From: an uncultured Oscillibacter sp.
GTDB lineage: Bacteria > Bacillota > Clostridia > Oscillospirales > Oscillospiraceae
DNA length: 30,656 bases
Direction: 5' to 3'
NCBI GenBank assembly: GCA_900542115.1
Contig: UQMC01000005.1
Coordinates: forward strand, 1 to 30,656
The position numbers and the translations under genes were made by a program. Below the pieces are notes generated by a model. The model was not told where the DNA came from, searched no databases, and worked only from the letters and a program-made list of their open reading frames with translations. How positions within the stretch are numbered: position 1 is the stretch's first letter; each line of letters starts with the position of its first letter. This document shows, one piece after another, positions 1 through 7,903 of the stretch.

Positions 1-51
1 GCATACGAGATGTAGCCGTGACTGGAGTTCAGACGTGTGCTCTTCCGATCT
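1..51. other. Illumina P7 adapter with index (non-genomic)
   Basis: Bases 1-11 match the inner end of the Illumina P7 flow-cell oligo, bases 12-17 (GTAGCC) sit where a six-base TruSeq index lies, and bases 18-51 match the standard read-2 adapter ending in CTCTTCCGATCT. The L2 coding frame begins directly at base 52. This is untrimmed library sequence carried into the assembly and should be masked. Base 52 is therefore an artificial contig end, not a biological junction. Confidence 0.98.
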
Positions 52-387
52 GGCCTTCAGGCCGACAGGCGCCAGAATGTAACGCTTCTCGCCATCCTCA
101 TACTCGATGAGGGCGATGTTGGCGCTGCGGTTGGGGTCATACTCCAGACGCAGCACGGTGGCAGAGCCCATCTTGTCGCGCTTGAAGTCGATGATACGAT
201 ACTTGCGCTTGTTGCCGCCGCCGCGATGACGGACGGTGATACGGCCGTAGCTGTTGCGGCCGGCGTGCTTCTTCAGGGGCTCGACCAGAGAGGCCTCGGG
301 ACGGGCCTTCTTGTCAATGCCGTCGAAACCGGAGACCGTCATCTGACGGCGGGAAGGAGTCGTCGGCTTAAAAGTTTTAATAGACAT
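52..387 (-). CDS. rplB: 50S ribosomal protein L2, 3' part missing
   Basis: The first 112 codons of L2, a 23S rRNA-binding protein of the large subunit needed for subunit joining and peptidyl transferase assembly. Translation from ATG at 387 gives the conserved N-terminal stretch with [52 protein letters not shown] and EKRYILAP, all hallmarks of bacterial L2 (about 275 residues when complete). A GGAG-type ribosome binding site precedes the ATG, and rplW ends 17 nt upstream. The frame stays open to base 52, where adapter sequence begins, so the C-terminal ~60% is lost by contig truncation and not by mutation. It is the fifth gene of the S10 operon. Confidence 0.97.
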
Positions 388-404
388 TCTGCTTTACTCC
401 TTCC

Positions 405-698
405 TTAGACCATGCCTTCGAAGAACTCGATGGTCTTAGAATCAGCGGTCAGGGTCACATAGGCCTTTTTCCACGCACGGGTGGTGCCGGGACGGCCGGC
501 GCCCATACGCTTGGCCTTGGCCATGACGTTCAGGGTGTTGACGGAAGCGACCTTCACGCCGAAGATCTCCTCAACAGCCTTCTTGATCTCGATCTTGCCA
601 GCGGACTTTGCCACCTCGAAGACGTACTTCTTGTCGGCGGTACCGGCCATGGCGCGCTCGGTGATGATGGGACGAATGACAATATCGTAAGCGGTCAT
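405..698 (-). CDS. rplW: 50S ribosomal protein L23
   Basis: A 97-residue L23, which lies at the peptide exit tunnel and docks trigger factor and SRP. The N-terminus (DIVIRPIITERAM) and the segment YVFEVAKSAGKIEIKKAVEE.FGVKV are typical, followed by the basic loop MAKAKRMG and the strand WKKAYVTL. Length matches the family. The start codon shares one base with the rplD stop (TAATG), so translation is coupled. It is followed 17 nt later by rplB, in the usual S10-operon order. Confidence 0.97.
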   Translation of the reverse strand: MTAYDIVIRPIITERAMAGTADKKYVFEVAKSAGKIEIKKAVEEIFGVKVASVNTLNVMAKAKRMGAGRPGTTRAWKKAYVTLTADSKTIEFFEGMV

Positions 699-1321
699 TA
701 TGCGTACACCTCCTCGATCTTGGCCAGAGCGTTCTGATCCACCACAAGGTACTGTGCGTTGATGATGTCATAAACGTTCAGCAGGTCGGCAGCGGTGGTC
801 ACAACGCCGGGGATATTGCGGGCGCTCTTGACCACAACAGTGTCCACCGCGGGGGTGATGACAACGGCCTTACCGTCCACATTGACAGCGGTCAGGAACT
901 TGCGGAAGTCAGCAGTCTTGATGGCGTCCATCTTAATGGAGTCGATGACCACCAGCTTGCCCTCGGCAACCTTGGCGGACAGGACGGACTTCAGCGCAAG
1001 GCGCTTGACCTTCTTGTTGAGCACATAGCTGTAATCCCGGGGCTTGGGAGCGAACACGATGCCGCCGTGGGTCCACTGGGGAGCACGGGTGCTGCCCTGA
1101 CGGGCGTGGCCGGTGCCCTTCTGGCGCCAAGGCTTTCTGCCGCCGCCGGAAACCTCGGCGCGGGTGAGGGCGCTCTGGGTGCCCTGTCTGCAATTTGCGA
1201 GGTGGTTCTTCACAACCTCATGCACAACAACGGGATTGGGCTCGATGCCAAAAATCGCGTCGCTGAGTTCCACGGTACCGACTTCTGCGCCGGCCATGTT
1301 CAAAACTTTCATGGAAGACAT
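698..1321 (-). CDS. rplD: 50S ribosomal protein L4
   Basis: A 207-residue L4, a large-subunit protein whose extended loop lines the exit tunnel. The conserved loop is visible at about residues 45-85: RQGTQSALTRAEVSGGG, KPWRQKGTGHARQGS and APQWTHGG..FAPKPRDY. In E. coli L4 is also the feedback repressor of the S10 operon; whether that holds here is inference, although the structured leader before rpsJ makes it reasonable. The ATG at 1321 has an AAGGGG site about 10 nt upstream. A second in-frame ATG three codons later has no ribosome binding site of its own, so the first is preferred. Confidence 0.97.
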   Translation of the reverse strand: MSSMKVLNMAGAEVGTVELSDAIFGIEPNPVVVHEVVKNHLANCRQGTQSALTRAEVSGGGRKPWRQKGTGHARQGSTRAPQWTHGGIVFAPKPRDYSYVLNKKVKRLALKSVLSAKVAEGKLVVIDSIKMDAIKTADFRKFLTAVNVDGKAVVITPAVDTVVVKSARNIPGVVTTAADLLNVYDIINAQYLVVDQNALAKIEEVYA

Positions 1322-1339
1322 TATTTAAGCACCCCTTTC

Positions 1340-2059
1340 TTACTTGTTTCTTGCGGAAGCCTTCTGCGGGTTGCGGCCGGAAGCCTTCTGCGGGTTCTTG
1401 CTGATGTCAGCGCCGGCCTGCTTGACCTTGTGGACCTTAACGGTGGACTTGATGGTCACGAGACCGCCCTTGGGGCCGGGAACGGCACCGCAGACGACCA
1501 GCATATTCAGCTCGGGATCAACCTTCACAACGGAGAGGTTCTGGACAGTCACCTGATCCACGCCCATGTGGCCGGCGCCGATCTTGCCCTTGAAGATGCG
1601 GGAAGGATCGGTAGAGGAGCCCATGGAGCCGGCGTGACGGTGAACAGGGCCGCCGCCGTGGCTGGTGGGGGTGCGCTGTGCGCCCCAGCGCTTGATAACA
1701 CCCTGATAGCCGTGGCCCTTGCTGATACCGGTGATATCAACGAAGTCGCCGGCAGCAAAGGTATCGGCCTTCACGATGTCGCCGATGTTCAGCTCGGCAG
1801 CGTTGTCAAGGTCAAATTCGCGCAGATGCTTCTTGGGAGACACGCCAGCCTTGTTCAGGTGGCCCATCTCTCCCTTGGTCAGCTTCTTCTCGGCAACATC
1901 CTCGAAGCCAAGCTGAACCGCATTGTAGCCTTCCTTTTCGGAAGTCTTCTTTTGAACGACCGTGCAGGGTCCCGCCTCAATGACGGTGACGGGGATCACG
2001 TGGCCGTTCTCGTCAAAAATCTGGGACATGCCCACTTTTTTGCCGATGATTGCCTTCAT
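1340..2059 (-). CDS. rplC: 50S ribosomal protein L3
   Basis: A 239-residue L3, a primary 23S rRNA binder near the peptidyl transferase centre. Visible hallmarks are the start [23 protein letters not shown], the central loop [22 protein letters not shown] and [22 protein letters not shown]. The last ~20 residues are an unusual basic tail made of a tandem eight-residue unit (NPQKASGR then NPQKASAR) that adds length beyond the typical ~210-residue protein. The ATG at 2059 is preceded by AGGAGG. A 156-nt gap separates it from rpsJ, which is long for this operon. Confidence 0.97.
   Translation of the reverse strand: MKAIIGKKVGMSQIFDENGHVIPVTVIEAGPCTVVQKKTSEKEGYNAVQLGFEDVAEKKLTKGEMGHLNKAGVSPKKHLREFDLDNAAELNIGDIVKADTFAAGDFVDITGISKGHGYQGVIKRWGAQRTPTSHGGGPVHRHAGSMGSSTDPSRIFKGKIGAGHMGVDQVTVQNLSVVKVDPELNMLVVCGAVPGPKGGLVTIKSTVKVHKVKQAGADISKNPQKASGRNPQKASARNK
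1355..1396 (-). repeat. Tandem 24-nt repeat in the L3 C-terminus
   Basis: An 18-nt block is repeated exactly at 1355-1372 and 1379-1396 with a 24-nt period. In frame it duplicates the peptide unit NPQKAS(G/A)R at the L3 C-terminus. The period is a multiple of three, so the frame is kept. Confidence 0.9.
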
Positions 2060-2215
2060 GTGTATTTCCTCCTGTTAGGTTATTGGTCGGCTTAGATACG
2101 GAAGCCCGCATTGCTCTGCCGACATGACCCTGTCCGCCTCACGCAGGGACGCGGACGATTGGGTGAGCAAACATTGGAATAATGTGCGAGGGATTTGGAT
2201 TTGTGACCGCAGGGA
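2060..2215 (-). other. Long spacer between rpsJ and rplC with competing hairpins
   Basis: The 156-nt spacer has no ORF with a ribosome binding site. It can form a GTCCGC/GCGGAC stem (2132-2137 with 2151-2156) or a CCCTG/CAGGG stem (2128-2132 with 2144-2148). The two share base 2132, so they compete. A run of T is not seen after either, so this is not a clear terminator. A regulatory or processing role within the S10 mRNA is possible but unproven. Confidence 0.45.
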
Positions 2216-2527
2216 TCACAGCTTGATCTCGATCTCCACACCGGCAGGCAGCTCCAGAGCCATCAGGGCCTCCACAGTCTTGGGAGAGGAGTTGCTGATG
2301 TCGATGAGGCGCTTGTGCGTGCGGCGCTCGAACTGCTCACGGCTGTCCTTGTACTTATGAACAGCGCGAAGGATGGTGACAACCTCCTTCTTGGTGGGCA
2401 GGGGGATGGGACCGGAAACCTGAGCGCCGGTGCGCTTGGCGGTCTCCACGATCTTCTCAGCGCTCTGGTCGATGACCTGATGATCATAGGCCTTGAGGCG
2501 GATGCGGATCATTTCTTTCTGTGCCAT
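2216..2527 (-). CDS. rpsJ: 30S ribosomal protein S10
   Basis: A 103-residue S10 (NusE), a head protein of the small subunit that also joins NusB in transcription antitermination. Typical motifs are [22 protein letters not shown], the region from [14 protein letters not shown] to LIDI, and the C-terminal [12 protein letters not shown] longer frame exists from 2542, but its first codons are the GGAGG ribosome binding site itself, so the ATG at 2527 with a 6-7 nt spacing is the true start. It is the first gene of the S10 operon behind the promoter at 2804-2832. Confidence 0.97.
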   Translation of the reverse strand: MAQKEMIRIRLKAYDHQVIDQSAEKIVETAKRTGAQVSGPIPLPTKKEVVTILRAVHKYKDSREQFERRTHKRLIDISNSSPKTVEALMALELPAGVEIEIKL

Positions 2528-2797
2528 TGTTGTTTCCTCCAAATTTCGTAGGTTGTTGTGCGGGTCTCGACGACCTACGGCGAGAATTTTCTGTACGCTT
2601 AACCGTGCGTATCATTCCTGCTCATGAAAAATACCGGCACAGGGCCGGTACTCGTCCATGGCACGGCGATCTACGCTGCGTGCAGGACCTTCTCAGCCGC
2701 CCGATTATCGGACATACTCCCCGGAAGTTACCTCCTTGCGGAGCAATCTCCCGGTTCATCGCATTGACGCGCAAAGAGACAAGCCCATCACGCGGAC
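2528..2797 (-). promoter_or_regulatory. Structured 5' leader of the S10 operon
   Basis: About 270 nt separate the predicted transcript start from rpsJ. The leader holds a perfect 7-bp hairpin with a 5-nt loop (2632-2650). A second hairpin of about 9 bp (2547-2555 with 2571-2579, one G-U pair) ends just upstream of the rpsJ ribosome binding site. Several weaker stems lie between them. Long structured leaders before r-protein operons commonly bind one of the encoded proteins. Which protein would bind here cannot be read from sequence. Confidence 0.5.
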
Positions 2798-2803
2798 CTG
2801 ATT

Positions 2804-2832
2804 ATCATACTGGATAAGGGGCGGAATGTCAA
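2804..2832 (-). promoter_or_regulatory. Sigma-A promoter of the S10 operon
   Basis: On the minus strand a perfect -35 TTGACA (2827-2832) is followed after exactly 17 bp by TATGAT (2804-2809), five of six consensus bases. This fits strong constitutive expression of the ribosomal operon, with transcription starting near 2797. Confidence 0.85.
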
Positions 2833-2939
2833 GAGCTTTTTCGGATTTTTTTATATTTTTTCGAGGAAACGCTATCCTTCCCCGCGCAAACGCACAAAAA
2901 GCGGTCAAAGCCGCCTCAAATGAGTATCGGCATCTAACA

Positions 2940-2973
2940 GAACGGCCGGACGTTCTGTATGTTCCGGCCGTTC
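2940..2973. terminator. Strong inverted repeat after prfC, possible terminator
   Basis: An 11-bp perfect GC-rich stem (2940-2950 with 2963-2973) and a 12-nt loop lie about 30 nt downstream of the prfC stop and about 110 nt before the S10 promoter. Only a weak T-rich stretch follows on the minus strand, so termination is likely but not certain. The rest of 2833-3004 is AT-rich with no gene. Confidence 0.55.
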
Positions 2974-3004
2974 GATATACCATATAATATACAGTGTTCC
3001 TGAT

Positions 3005-4585
3005 TTACACGGACAGGGAGTCCGCCAGCACCATGCCGGGATTGTGCTTGGTGAGGAAGCCGATGGACCACTCACCGTCAAAGGCCAGCAGATAGCGGTC
3101 CCGGAAATCCTGAAGCACGGCGGCGCCAGTGCACAGCACGATCTCATCGGGGTGGCAGTCCATGGATTCAATGAGCCGCAGATGGTCATAGGGCAGGCTG
3201 CTCATCCGCAGGTCCACGCCATACTCGTTTTTCATGCGATACTCAAACACATCGAATTGCAGTGTACCAACCACGCCGACAATGACCTCCTCCAGACCCG
3301 CGCCGGGAATTTTGAAGATCTGGATGGCACCCTCCTGCGCGATCTGCTCCGTGCCCTTGATGAACTGCTTGCGCTTCATGGTGTCCTTGGGGCTGACACG
3401 CATAAAATGCTCCGGCTCAAAGGTGGGGATACCGGAATAGCGGAACTTCTTGCCCGGAACGGTGATGGTATCACCGATAGAGAACAGGCCCGGATCGAAT
3501 ACGCCGATGATGTCGCCGGCGTAGGCCTCCTCCACGATCTCGCGCTCTGCCGCCATCATGGTCTGGGGCTGACTGAGCCGCAGTTTTTTGCCGGACTGGA
3601 CGTGGTAATACTCCGTGTCCCGCTCGAACTTGCCGGAGCAGATTCGCATGAACGCCAGCCGGTCCCGGTGGGCCTTGTTCATGTTGGCCTGAATTTTGAA
3701 TACGAACGCGGAGAAATCCGGGGAGAACACATCTACCTCGCCCTCATCGCTGACCCGGGGCAGCGGCGGTGTGGTCATACGGAGAAATTCCTCCAAAAAC
3801 GGCTCCACGCCGAAGGTGGTCAGGGCGGAGCCGAAGAACACCGGGGACAGCGTTCCGTTCCGCACAGCCTTCATGTCAAAGTCCCTGCCGGCACCCAGCA
3901 GCTCCACCTCGTCCCGGAGGGTAGCAGCCTTTTCCGCGCCCAGCATTTCGTCCAGCGACGGGTCCTCCAGCGCCACCTCCACGGAGTTGACCTTCTTGCC
4001 CCGGGTCTCGCCGGAGAAGAACAAGATCCGCTGCTTTTCCCTGTCATAGACGCCCTGAAACTCCTTGCCGCAGCCGATGGGCCAGTTCATAGCGTAGGTG
4101 TCGATGCCCAGTTCCCGCTCCACCTCCTCGCACAGCTCCAGAGGGTCACGGGTCTCGCGGTCCATTTTATTGATGAAGGTGAAAATAGGAATATGCCGCA
4201 GGGCGCAGACCTTGAACAGCTTCCGGGTCTGGGGCTCCACGCCCTTGGCACCGTCAATGACCATCACGGCGCTGTCGGCAGCCATCAGGGTCCGGTAGGT
4301 GTCCTCGGAGAAGTCCTGATGGCCAGGGGTATCCAGAATGTTGATGCAGAAGCCGTTATGCTGGAACTGCATGACGGAGCTGGTGACGGAAATGCCGCGC
4401 TGCTTTTCGATCTCCATCCAGTCGGAGGTGGCGGCCTTGGCCCGCTTGCCCTTGACCTCGCCGGCCTGTGCGATAGCACCGCCGTAGAGCAGGAATTTTT
4501 CCGTCAGTGTGGTCTTACCGGCGTCCGGGTGAGAAATGATAGCGAAAGTCCGCCGCCGGGAAATTTCTTCTTCTAAATTTGCCAT
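3005..4585 (-). CDS. prfC: Peptide chain release factor 3
   Basis: A 526-residue GTPase that recycles RF1/RF2 from the ribosome after termination. The G domain is complete: G1 SHPDAGKTT (residues 18-26), the switch region with RGISVTSSVM, G3 DTPGHQDFSEDTYRTL from 85 and G4 NKMD (139-142). These are RF3 signatures and separate it from EF-G. The RF3 C-terminal region follows (e.g. GVVGTLQFDVFEYRM..EYGV). The frame opens 69 nt further upstream, but the ATG at 4585 has AGGAGG seven bases before it and starts the usual MANLEEEISRRRTFAIISHP. It is monocistronic with its own promoter. Confidence 0.97.
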   Translation of the reverse strand: MANLEEEISRRRTFAIISHPDAGKTTLTEKFLLYGGAIAQAGEVKGKRAKAATSDWMEIEKQRGISVTSSVMQFQHNGFCINILDTPGHQDFSEDTYRTLMAADSAVMVIDGAKGVEPQTRKLFKVCALRHIPIFTFINKMDRETRDPLELCEEVERELGIDTYAMNWPIGCGKEFQGVYDREKQRILFFSGETRGKKVNSVEVALEDPSLDEMLGAEKAATLRDEVELLGAGRDFDMKAVRNGTLSPVFFGSALTTFGVEPFLEEFLRMTTPPLPRVSDEGEVDVFSPDFSAFVFKIQANMNKAHRDRLAFMRICSGKFERDTEYYHVQSGKKLRLSQPQTMMAAEREIVEEAYAGDIIGVFDPGLFSIGDTITVPGKKFRYSGIPTFEPEHFMRVSPKDTMKRKQFIKGTEQIAQEGAIQIFKIPGAGLEEVIVGVVGTLQFDVFEYRMKNEYGVDLRMSSLPYDHLRLIESMDCHPDEIVLCTGAAVLQDFRDRYLLAFDGEWSIGFLTKHNPGMVLADSLSV

Positions 4586-4625
4586 GTTCGGCCTCCTGTG
4601 TATCAGAGGATAGATAGACTTTATA

Positions 4626-4654
4626 ACTTTACCATAGAGCCGGCTGGTTTGCAA
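4626..4654 (-). promoter_or_regulatory. Probable prfC promoter
   Basis: On the minus strand TTGCAA (4649-4654) is followed after 17 bp by TAAAGT (4626-4631), giving five and four matches to consensus. It lies 41 nt before the prfC start. The opposite strand carries a TTGAAA at 4675-4680 that could serve the divergent gene, but no good -10 is seen at the right distance. Confidence 0.55.
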
Positions 4655-4739
4655 GAGCTCCGTTTGATTCTCCCTTGAAAGGCGGCGGGGTTTATGGTAC
4701 GTTTATAAGAGTTAATATATCCCGCAAAGGGGGCGCACT

Positions 4740-5474
4740 ATGAAACCAAATCGCTCCGGCACGCTGGATACCCTGCGGGGGCTGACGCTGCTGAGCATGA
4801 TGGCCTATCACGGCTGCTGGGACCTTGTTTATCTCCGGGGACTGCCGTGGAGTTGGTATCACGGCTTCTGGGCCTATGTCTGGCAGCAGAGCATCTGCTG
4901 CACGTTTATCCTGCTGTCCGGCTACTGCTGGCAGATGGGGCGCCATCCGCTGCGCCGGGGGCTGATGAGCTTCGGCGGCGGGCTGGCCGTGTCCCTTGTT
5001 ACGGCGCTGGCGATGCCGGAGGACCCGGTGCGCTTCGGCGTGCTGACATTTCTGGGAACAGCAATGCTGCTGACCGTGCCGCTGCGGCGGTGGCTGGACC
5101 GCGTTCCGCCCCGGCTGGGGCTGGCCGGTGCGTTCGGCCTGTTTCTGCTGGTGCGGAACATCAATGACGGGTTTCTCGGCTTTGCCGGGGTTCCGATACT
5201 TATGCTGCCTCGGAGCTGGTACGCAAATCTTTTCACGGCGGGGCTGGGCTTTCCCGGCCCGGGCTTCGTGTCCTCGGACTATTTTTCCCTGCTGCCGTGG
5301 CTGCTGCTGTTCTGGACCGGGTATTTTCTCTACCGGCTGCGGCCCGCAGAGCCGCTGCTGCCGGATATCCGCCTCCCCGGCTTTTCCGCCATGGGGCGGC
5401 ATTCCCTGCTCATCTATCTTCTACACCAGCCGGTGCTCTATGCCCTGCTGGTGCTACTGCCCACATTTTTATAA
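4740..5474 (+). CDS. DUF1624/HGSNAT-like membrane protein
   Basis: A 244-residue integral membrane protein of about seven hydrophobic segments. The opening R..TLDTLRGLTLLSMMAYHGCWDL, with a His in the first membrane segment, resembles the heparan-alpha-glucosaminide acetyltransferase-like (DUF1624) fold, related to acyltransferase-3 proteins that move acyl groups across the membrane. The ending MGRHSLLIYLLHQPVLY is also characteristic. The acceptor in bacteria is unknown; a cell-surface glycan is an inference from the family. The start at 4740 has AAGGGGG upstream. The next gene begins 12 nt after the stop with its ribosome binding site in the gap, so the two are co-transcribed. Confidence 0.8.
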   Translation: MKPNRSGTLDTLRGLTLLSMMAYHGCWDLVYLRGLPWSWYHGFWAYVWQQSICCTFILLSGYCWQMGRHPLRRGLMSFGGGLAVSLVTALAMPEDPVRFGVLTFLGTAMLLTVPLRRWLDRVPPRLGLAGAFGLFLLVRNINDGFLGFAGVPILMLPRSWYANLFTAGLGFPGPGFVSSDYFSLLPWLLLFWTGYFLYRLRPAEPLLPDIRLPGFSAMGRHSLLIYLLHQPVLYALLVLLPTFL

Positions 5475-5486
5475 GGAGGAATTTCC

Positions 5487-6089
5487 ATGTCCCAGCAGTT
5501 GATTCTTGCCATTGGCCGGGAATCCGGCAGCGGCGGGCTGGATATTGCCCGTCTTCTTGCGGAGCGGTTCGGCCTGCCCCTGTACGATAAAAATATTTTG
5601 CAGACCGCCGCACAGGAGCGGGGCGTCAGCCCGGAAAAGCTGACGCGCTACGATGAGCAGCCCCGCTCTCCCCTGTTCTACCGCTCTGTCCGGGGCTACA
5701 GCAATGCGCCGGAGGACGCTGTGGCGCAGTTACAGTTCCGGCTGCTGCGGGAGCACGCCGAGGCTGGGGAGTCCTTTGTGGTACTGGGGCGGTGCGCCGA
5801 GGAGGTCCTTGCCGACCGGCCCGGCCTCGTGTCCGTTTTCATCCGGGCGGACCTGCCGTTCCGGATAAGCCGCACGCCCTTGCCGGAGGCGGAGGCTATA
5901 GAGTTCATCAAAAAGCAGGACCGGCAGCGGCGGGTCTATCATGACCAGCACTGCAAGGGGGATTGGGGCAGCGCGGAGTGCTATGATCTGGTCATTAACA
6001 GCGCGCGGCTGGGAATCCCCGCCACGGCGGAGGTGCTGGCCCAATACGTTCTGGCCCGGGCCGGAAGATACGAGGCCGCCGCAGTCTGA
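5487..6089 (+). CDS. Cytidylate kinase-like family protein
   Basis: A 200-residue protein of the cytidylate-kinase-like family (Cytidylate_kin2 type). The N-terminus LILAIGRESGSGG holds a P-loop variant at residues 10-17 and is followed by IARLLAERFGLPLYDKNIL, typical of this group. A central VVLGRCAEEVL and a lid-like region KKQDRQRRVYHDQHCKGDWGSAECYDLVINS also fit. These proteins differ from true Cmk and their substrate is not established, so nucleotide kinase activity is family inference. AAGGAGG precedes the ATG by seven bases. A shared terminator follows 20 nt after the stop. Confidence 0.85.
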   Translation: MSQQLILAIGRESGSGGLDIARLLAERFGLPLYDKNILQTAAQERGVSPEKLTRYDEQPRSPLFYRSVRGYSNAPEDAVAQLQFRLLREHAEAGESFVVLGRCAEEVLADRPGLVSVFIRADLPFRISRTPLPEAEAIEFIKKQDRQRRVYHDQHCKGDWGSAECYDLVINSARLGIPATAEVLAQYVLARAGRYEAAAV

Positions 6090-6103
6090 GCTTTATTCTT
6101 AAT

Positions 6104-6137
6104 AAAAAAGCGCCGCCCTACCGGGCGGTGCTTTCCA
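6104..6137. terminator. Bidirectional intrinsic terminator
   Basis: A nine-pair stem (6110-6118 with 6123-6131, one G-U) with a TACC loop lies between two converging genes. It is flanked by six A on the left, which is a U-run for the minus strand, and by TTT on the right. It serves both the plus-strand kinase-like gene and the minus-strand gene ending at 6141. Confidence 0.9.
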
Positions 6138-6140
6138 CGT

Positions 6141-6668
6141 TTATGCGATGCCGTACTGGCCCGTCACCGGGTCGAGGAACAAGCCGATATGCGGCGGGCG
6201 GAACGTCCACCACACGAATAAAAACGCCAGCAGCCACAGCCACAGCGCCCCCGCTGTCTGGAGCCACGGCGCCCGGAAATGCCCGCTGCGGCGCAGGCGG
6301 CTGTCCAGCCCAAAGAGCGCGGCGTCCGCCGCATAGAAAATGAGGATATTCACCCAGTCCACGGTTCGCCCCAGCACGCCGGAATACGTATAGAACAGCG
6401 CCGGAATCGCCACAAGGCCCGCCGTGGTGCTCACTGCCCGGGCGGCCAGCAAGCCGCTCTCCCACCGCAGACAAAGCTGAACGGCCGTGAACAGCAGCAC
6501 CGGGAAGAACAGCAGCTTCATGTGCTCCCATGTGGATTCGTTCACCGCGCAGAAGGCCCCCACCGGCAGGCTTTTCCCGCTCCAATCGTAGGCAAAATGG
6601 CCCAGTGTTCCCAACACCGCCGCCGTGAAAAAGCCCGCCCATGTCCAGATGTCAAACCGTTTCCGCAT
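6141..6668 (-). CDS. DUF6512-like integral membrane protein
   Basis: A 175-residue protein with about five membrane helices (near residues 8-26, 50-68, 75-95, 103-120 and 137-155). The pattern GHFAYDW, with VNESTWEHMKLLFFP after it, is conserved in small Firmicutes membrane proteins that I recall as DUF6512. No function is known. The absolutely polar NESTWEH(M/L)K segment next to a membrane helix suggests a functional site. The ATG at 6668 is used because no upstream start fits; the azlCD terminator lies just before it. It therefore probably has its own weak promoter or is reached by read-through. Confidence 0.65.
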   Translation of the reverse strand: MRKRFDIWTWAGFFTAAVLGTLGHFAYDWSGKSLPVGAFCAVNESTWEHMKLLFFPVLLFTAVQLCLRWESGLLAARAVSTTAGLVAIPALFYTYSGVLGRTVDWVNILIFYAADAALFGLDSRLRRSGHFRAPWLQTAGALWLWLLAFLFVWWTFRPPHIGLFLDPVTGQYGIA

Positions 6669-6687
6669 AGCCGCCTCCCGGAAGAAA

Positions 6688-6720
6688 AATAGAAGCGCAG
6701 GCCGGGCCTGCGCTTCTATT
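6688..6720. terminator. Intrinsic terminator after azlD
   Basis: A 15-bp perfect stem (6688-6702 with 6706-6720) with a CGG loop is followed on the minus strand by a TTTTT tract. It closes the azlC-azlD unit. Confidence 0.93.
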
Positions 6721-6739
6721 CTATGCGGCTTTGTCCGCC

Positions 6740-7075
6740 TTATGCGAAAACAAGCTGCACCAGCAGCATATAGACCGCCGTGCCGCCGGCAATGGACGCC
6801 AGCACGTTCCGTTTCCAGCTATGGAGCAGCACCACCACTGCCGCGGCGATGAGTTCCGGGAGACCGTGGGTGCCGGAAAGCCAGTGAACGCCCTTAAAGC
6901 AGTAGACCACCAGCAGGCCCATCATGGCGGGCGGCAGCACCTTTCCAAGATACGCCACCACGGCGGGCGGCTCCTTTTGCTCCGGGAACAGCACAAAGGG
7001 CAGCCAGCGGGTCATCTGCGTCCCAAGAGAAACCACCAGAATGATGATGAGCGCCTGTACATTTGTCAATCGCAC
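6740..7075 (-). CDS. azlD: Branched-chain amino acid exporter small subunit
   Basis: A 111-residue AzlD protein with three to four membrane helices, the small partner of AzlC in export of branched-chain amino acids and analogues. The segment [36 protein letters not shown] is the AzlD signature. The start is a GTG at 7075 with GGAGG eight bases upstream. A longer frame exists but runs through the azlC coding sequence. The gene overlaps the end of azlC by 10 nt, which is usual for this pair and points to coupled translation of a two-part membrane complex. Confidence 0.9.
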   Translation of the reverse strand: MRLTNVQALIIILVVSLGTQMTRWLPFVLFPEQKEPPAVVAYLGKVLPPAMMGLLVVYCFKGVHWLSGTHGLPELIAAAVVVLLHSWKRNVLASIAGGTAVYMLLVQLVFA

Positions 7076-7779
7076 AGCTTGTTCCTCCCTCCCAGCAAAA
7101 CAGCCAAAATCAGCACCATAGCGGGAATGACCAGCCGGTCCGCCCCTACCACGGCAAGGCTCACTGCCGTGCAGCCAAGGCCGATGAGCGCCGCCGGACG
7201 GTTTTCCCTTTTCCGCCATTGCTCCAAAAACAGCACGATAAACAGTGCGGTCAGGGCAAAGTCCAACCCAGTGGTGTCAAAGGGCAGCAGACCGCCGATC
7301 AATGCTCCCAAAACGGAGCCCACCTGCCAATAAAGGTAATCCAGCAGGGATATCCAGAAATAGAAATCCCGGCGGGTCACACCGTCAGGCGGCTCCAGCG
7401 TGGATACAAGGGAAAACGTCTCGTCCGTCAGGGAAAAAATCAAAAATGGCCGCGCCCAGCCGGTGCCCCGGTACTTTTCCAGCATGGAAAGGCCATAAAA
7501 AGCGTGGCGGGCGTTGATCATCAGCGCCATCAGCAGCGCCTGCACCGGGTCAAAGCCCGCGGTCAGCAATGAGACCGCGACAAATTCCATGCTCCCGGCG
7601 TAGCACAGCAGACTCAGCAGCAGCGCCCAGAAAACGCCGTAGCCCGCGTTGGCCATCAGCAGTCCGTAGGCCATACCGATACAGAGGTACCCTGTAAGCA
7701 CCGGGATCGTGGCGGGAAACGCCGCCCGCAGCGCCGCGGCATGGTGCGGCTGCTTGATAGGCTTCACTTCAACTTCCAT
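7066..7779 (-). CDS. azlC: Branched-chain amino acid exporter large subunit
   Basis: A 237-residue AzlC protein, the large membrane subunit of the AzlCD exporter. Seen are [23 protein letters not shown] near the N-terminus, [13 protein letters not shown] and the diagnostic [14 protein letters not shown], followed by SLTDETFSL and several hydrophobic helices. Family members pump branched-chain amino acids or toxic analogues outward; the substrate here is not shown by sequence. The ATG at 7779 follows an AGGACGG site. A strong promoter lies 31 nt upstream, and no regulator of the Lrp type is adjacent. Confidence 0.92.
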   Translation of the reverse strand: MEVEVKPIKQPHHAAALRAAFPATIPVLTGYLCIGMAYGLLMANAGYGVFWALLLSLLCYAGSMEFVAVSLLTAGFDPVQALLMALMINARHAFYGLSMLEKYRGTGWARPFLIFSLTDETFSLVSTLEPPDGVTRRDFYFWISLLDYLYWQVGSVLGALIGGLLPFDTTGLDFALTALFIVLFLEQWRKRENRPAALIGLGCTAVSLAVVGADRLVIPAMVLILAVLLGGRNKLCD

Positions 7780-7809
7780 TTTGTTCCGTCCTGTTTTGTT
7801 TTTACTGAG

Positions 7810-7838
7810 ATTTTACGCGATGCAAAGCGCCGCGTCAA
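7810..7838 (-). promoter_or_regulatory. Sigma-A promoter of azlCD
   Basis: On the minus strand TTGACG (7833-7838) and TAAAAT (7810-7815) are spaced by exactly 17 bp, each with five of six consensus bases. It reads into azlC 30 nt downstream. Confidence 0.82.
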
Positions 7839-7854
7839 GTCGCCGAAAGCCATA

Positions 7855-7882
7855 AAAGGGGAGGCCATGCGGCCTCCCCTTT
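7855..7882. terminator. Intrinsic terminator after argS
   Basis: A 12-bp perfect stem (7855-7866 with 7871-7882) and a four-base ATGC loop lie about 20 nt after the argS stop. The stem ends in A/T pairs that supply a short U-run on both strands. Confidence 0.9.
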
Positions 7883-7903
7883 GTATCGCTTCGACAACCG
7901 TGC

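Noticed and set aside
2940..2973. Operator or recombination site reading of the large inverted repeat
   Set aside because: Its position right after prfC makes a terminator the simpler view, although the T-run is weak.
3044..4576. 510-residue ORF on the plus strand
   Set aside because: It lies antisense to prfC, has no recognisable motifs and is a product of the GC-rich codon pattern.
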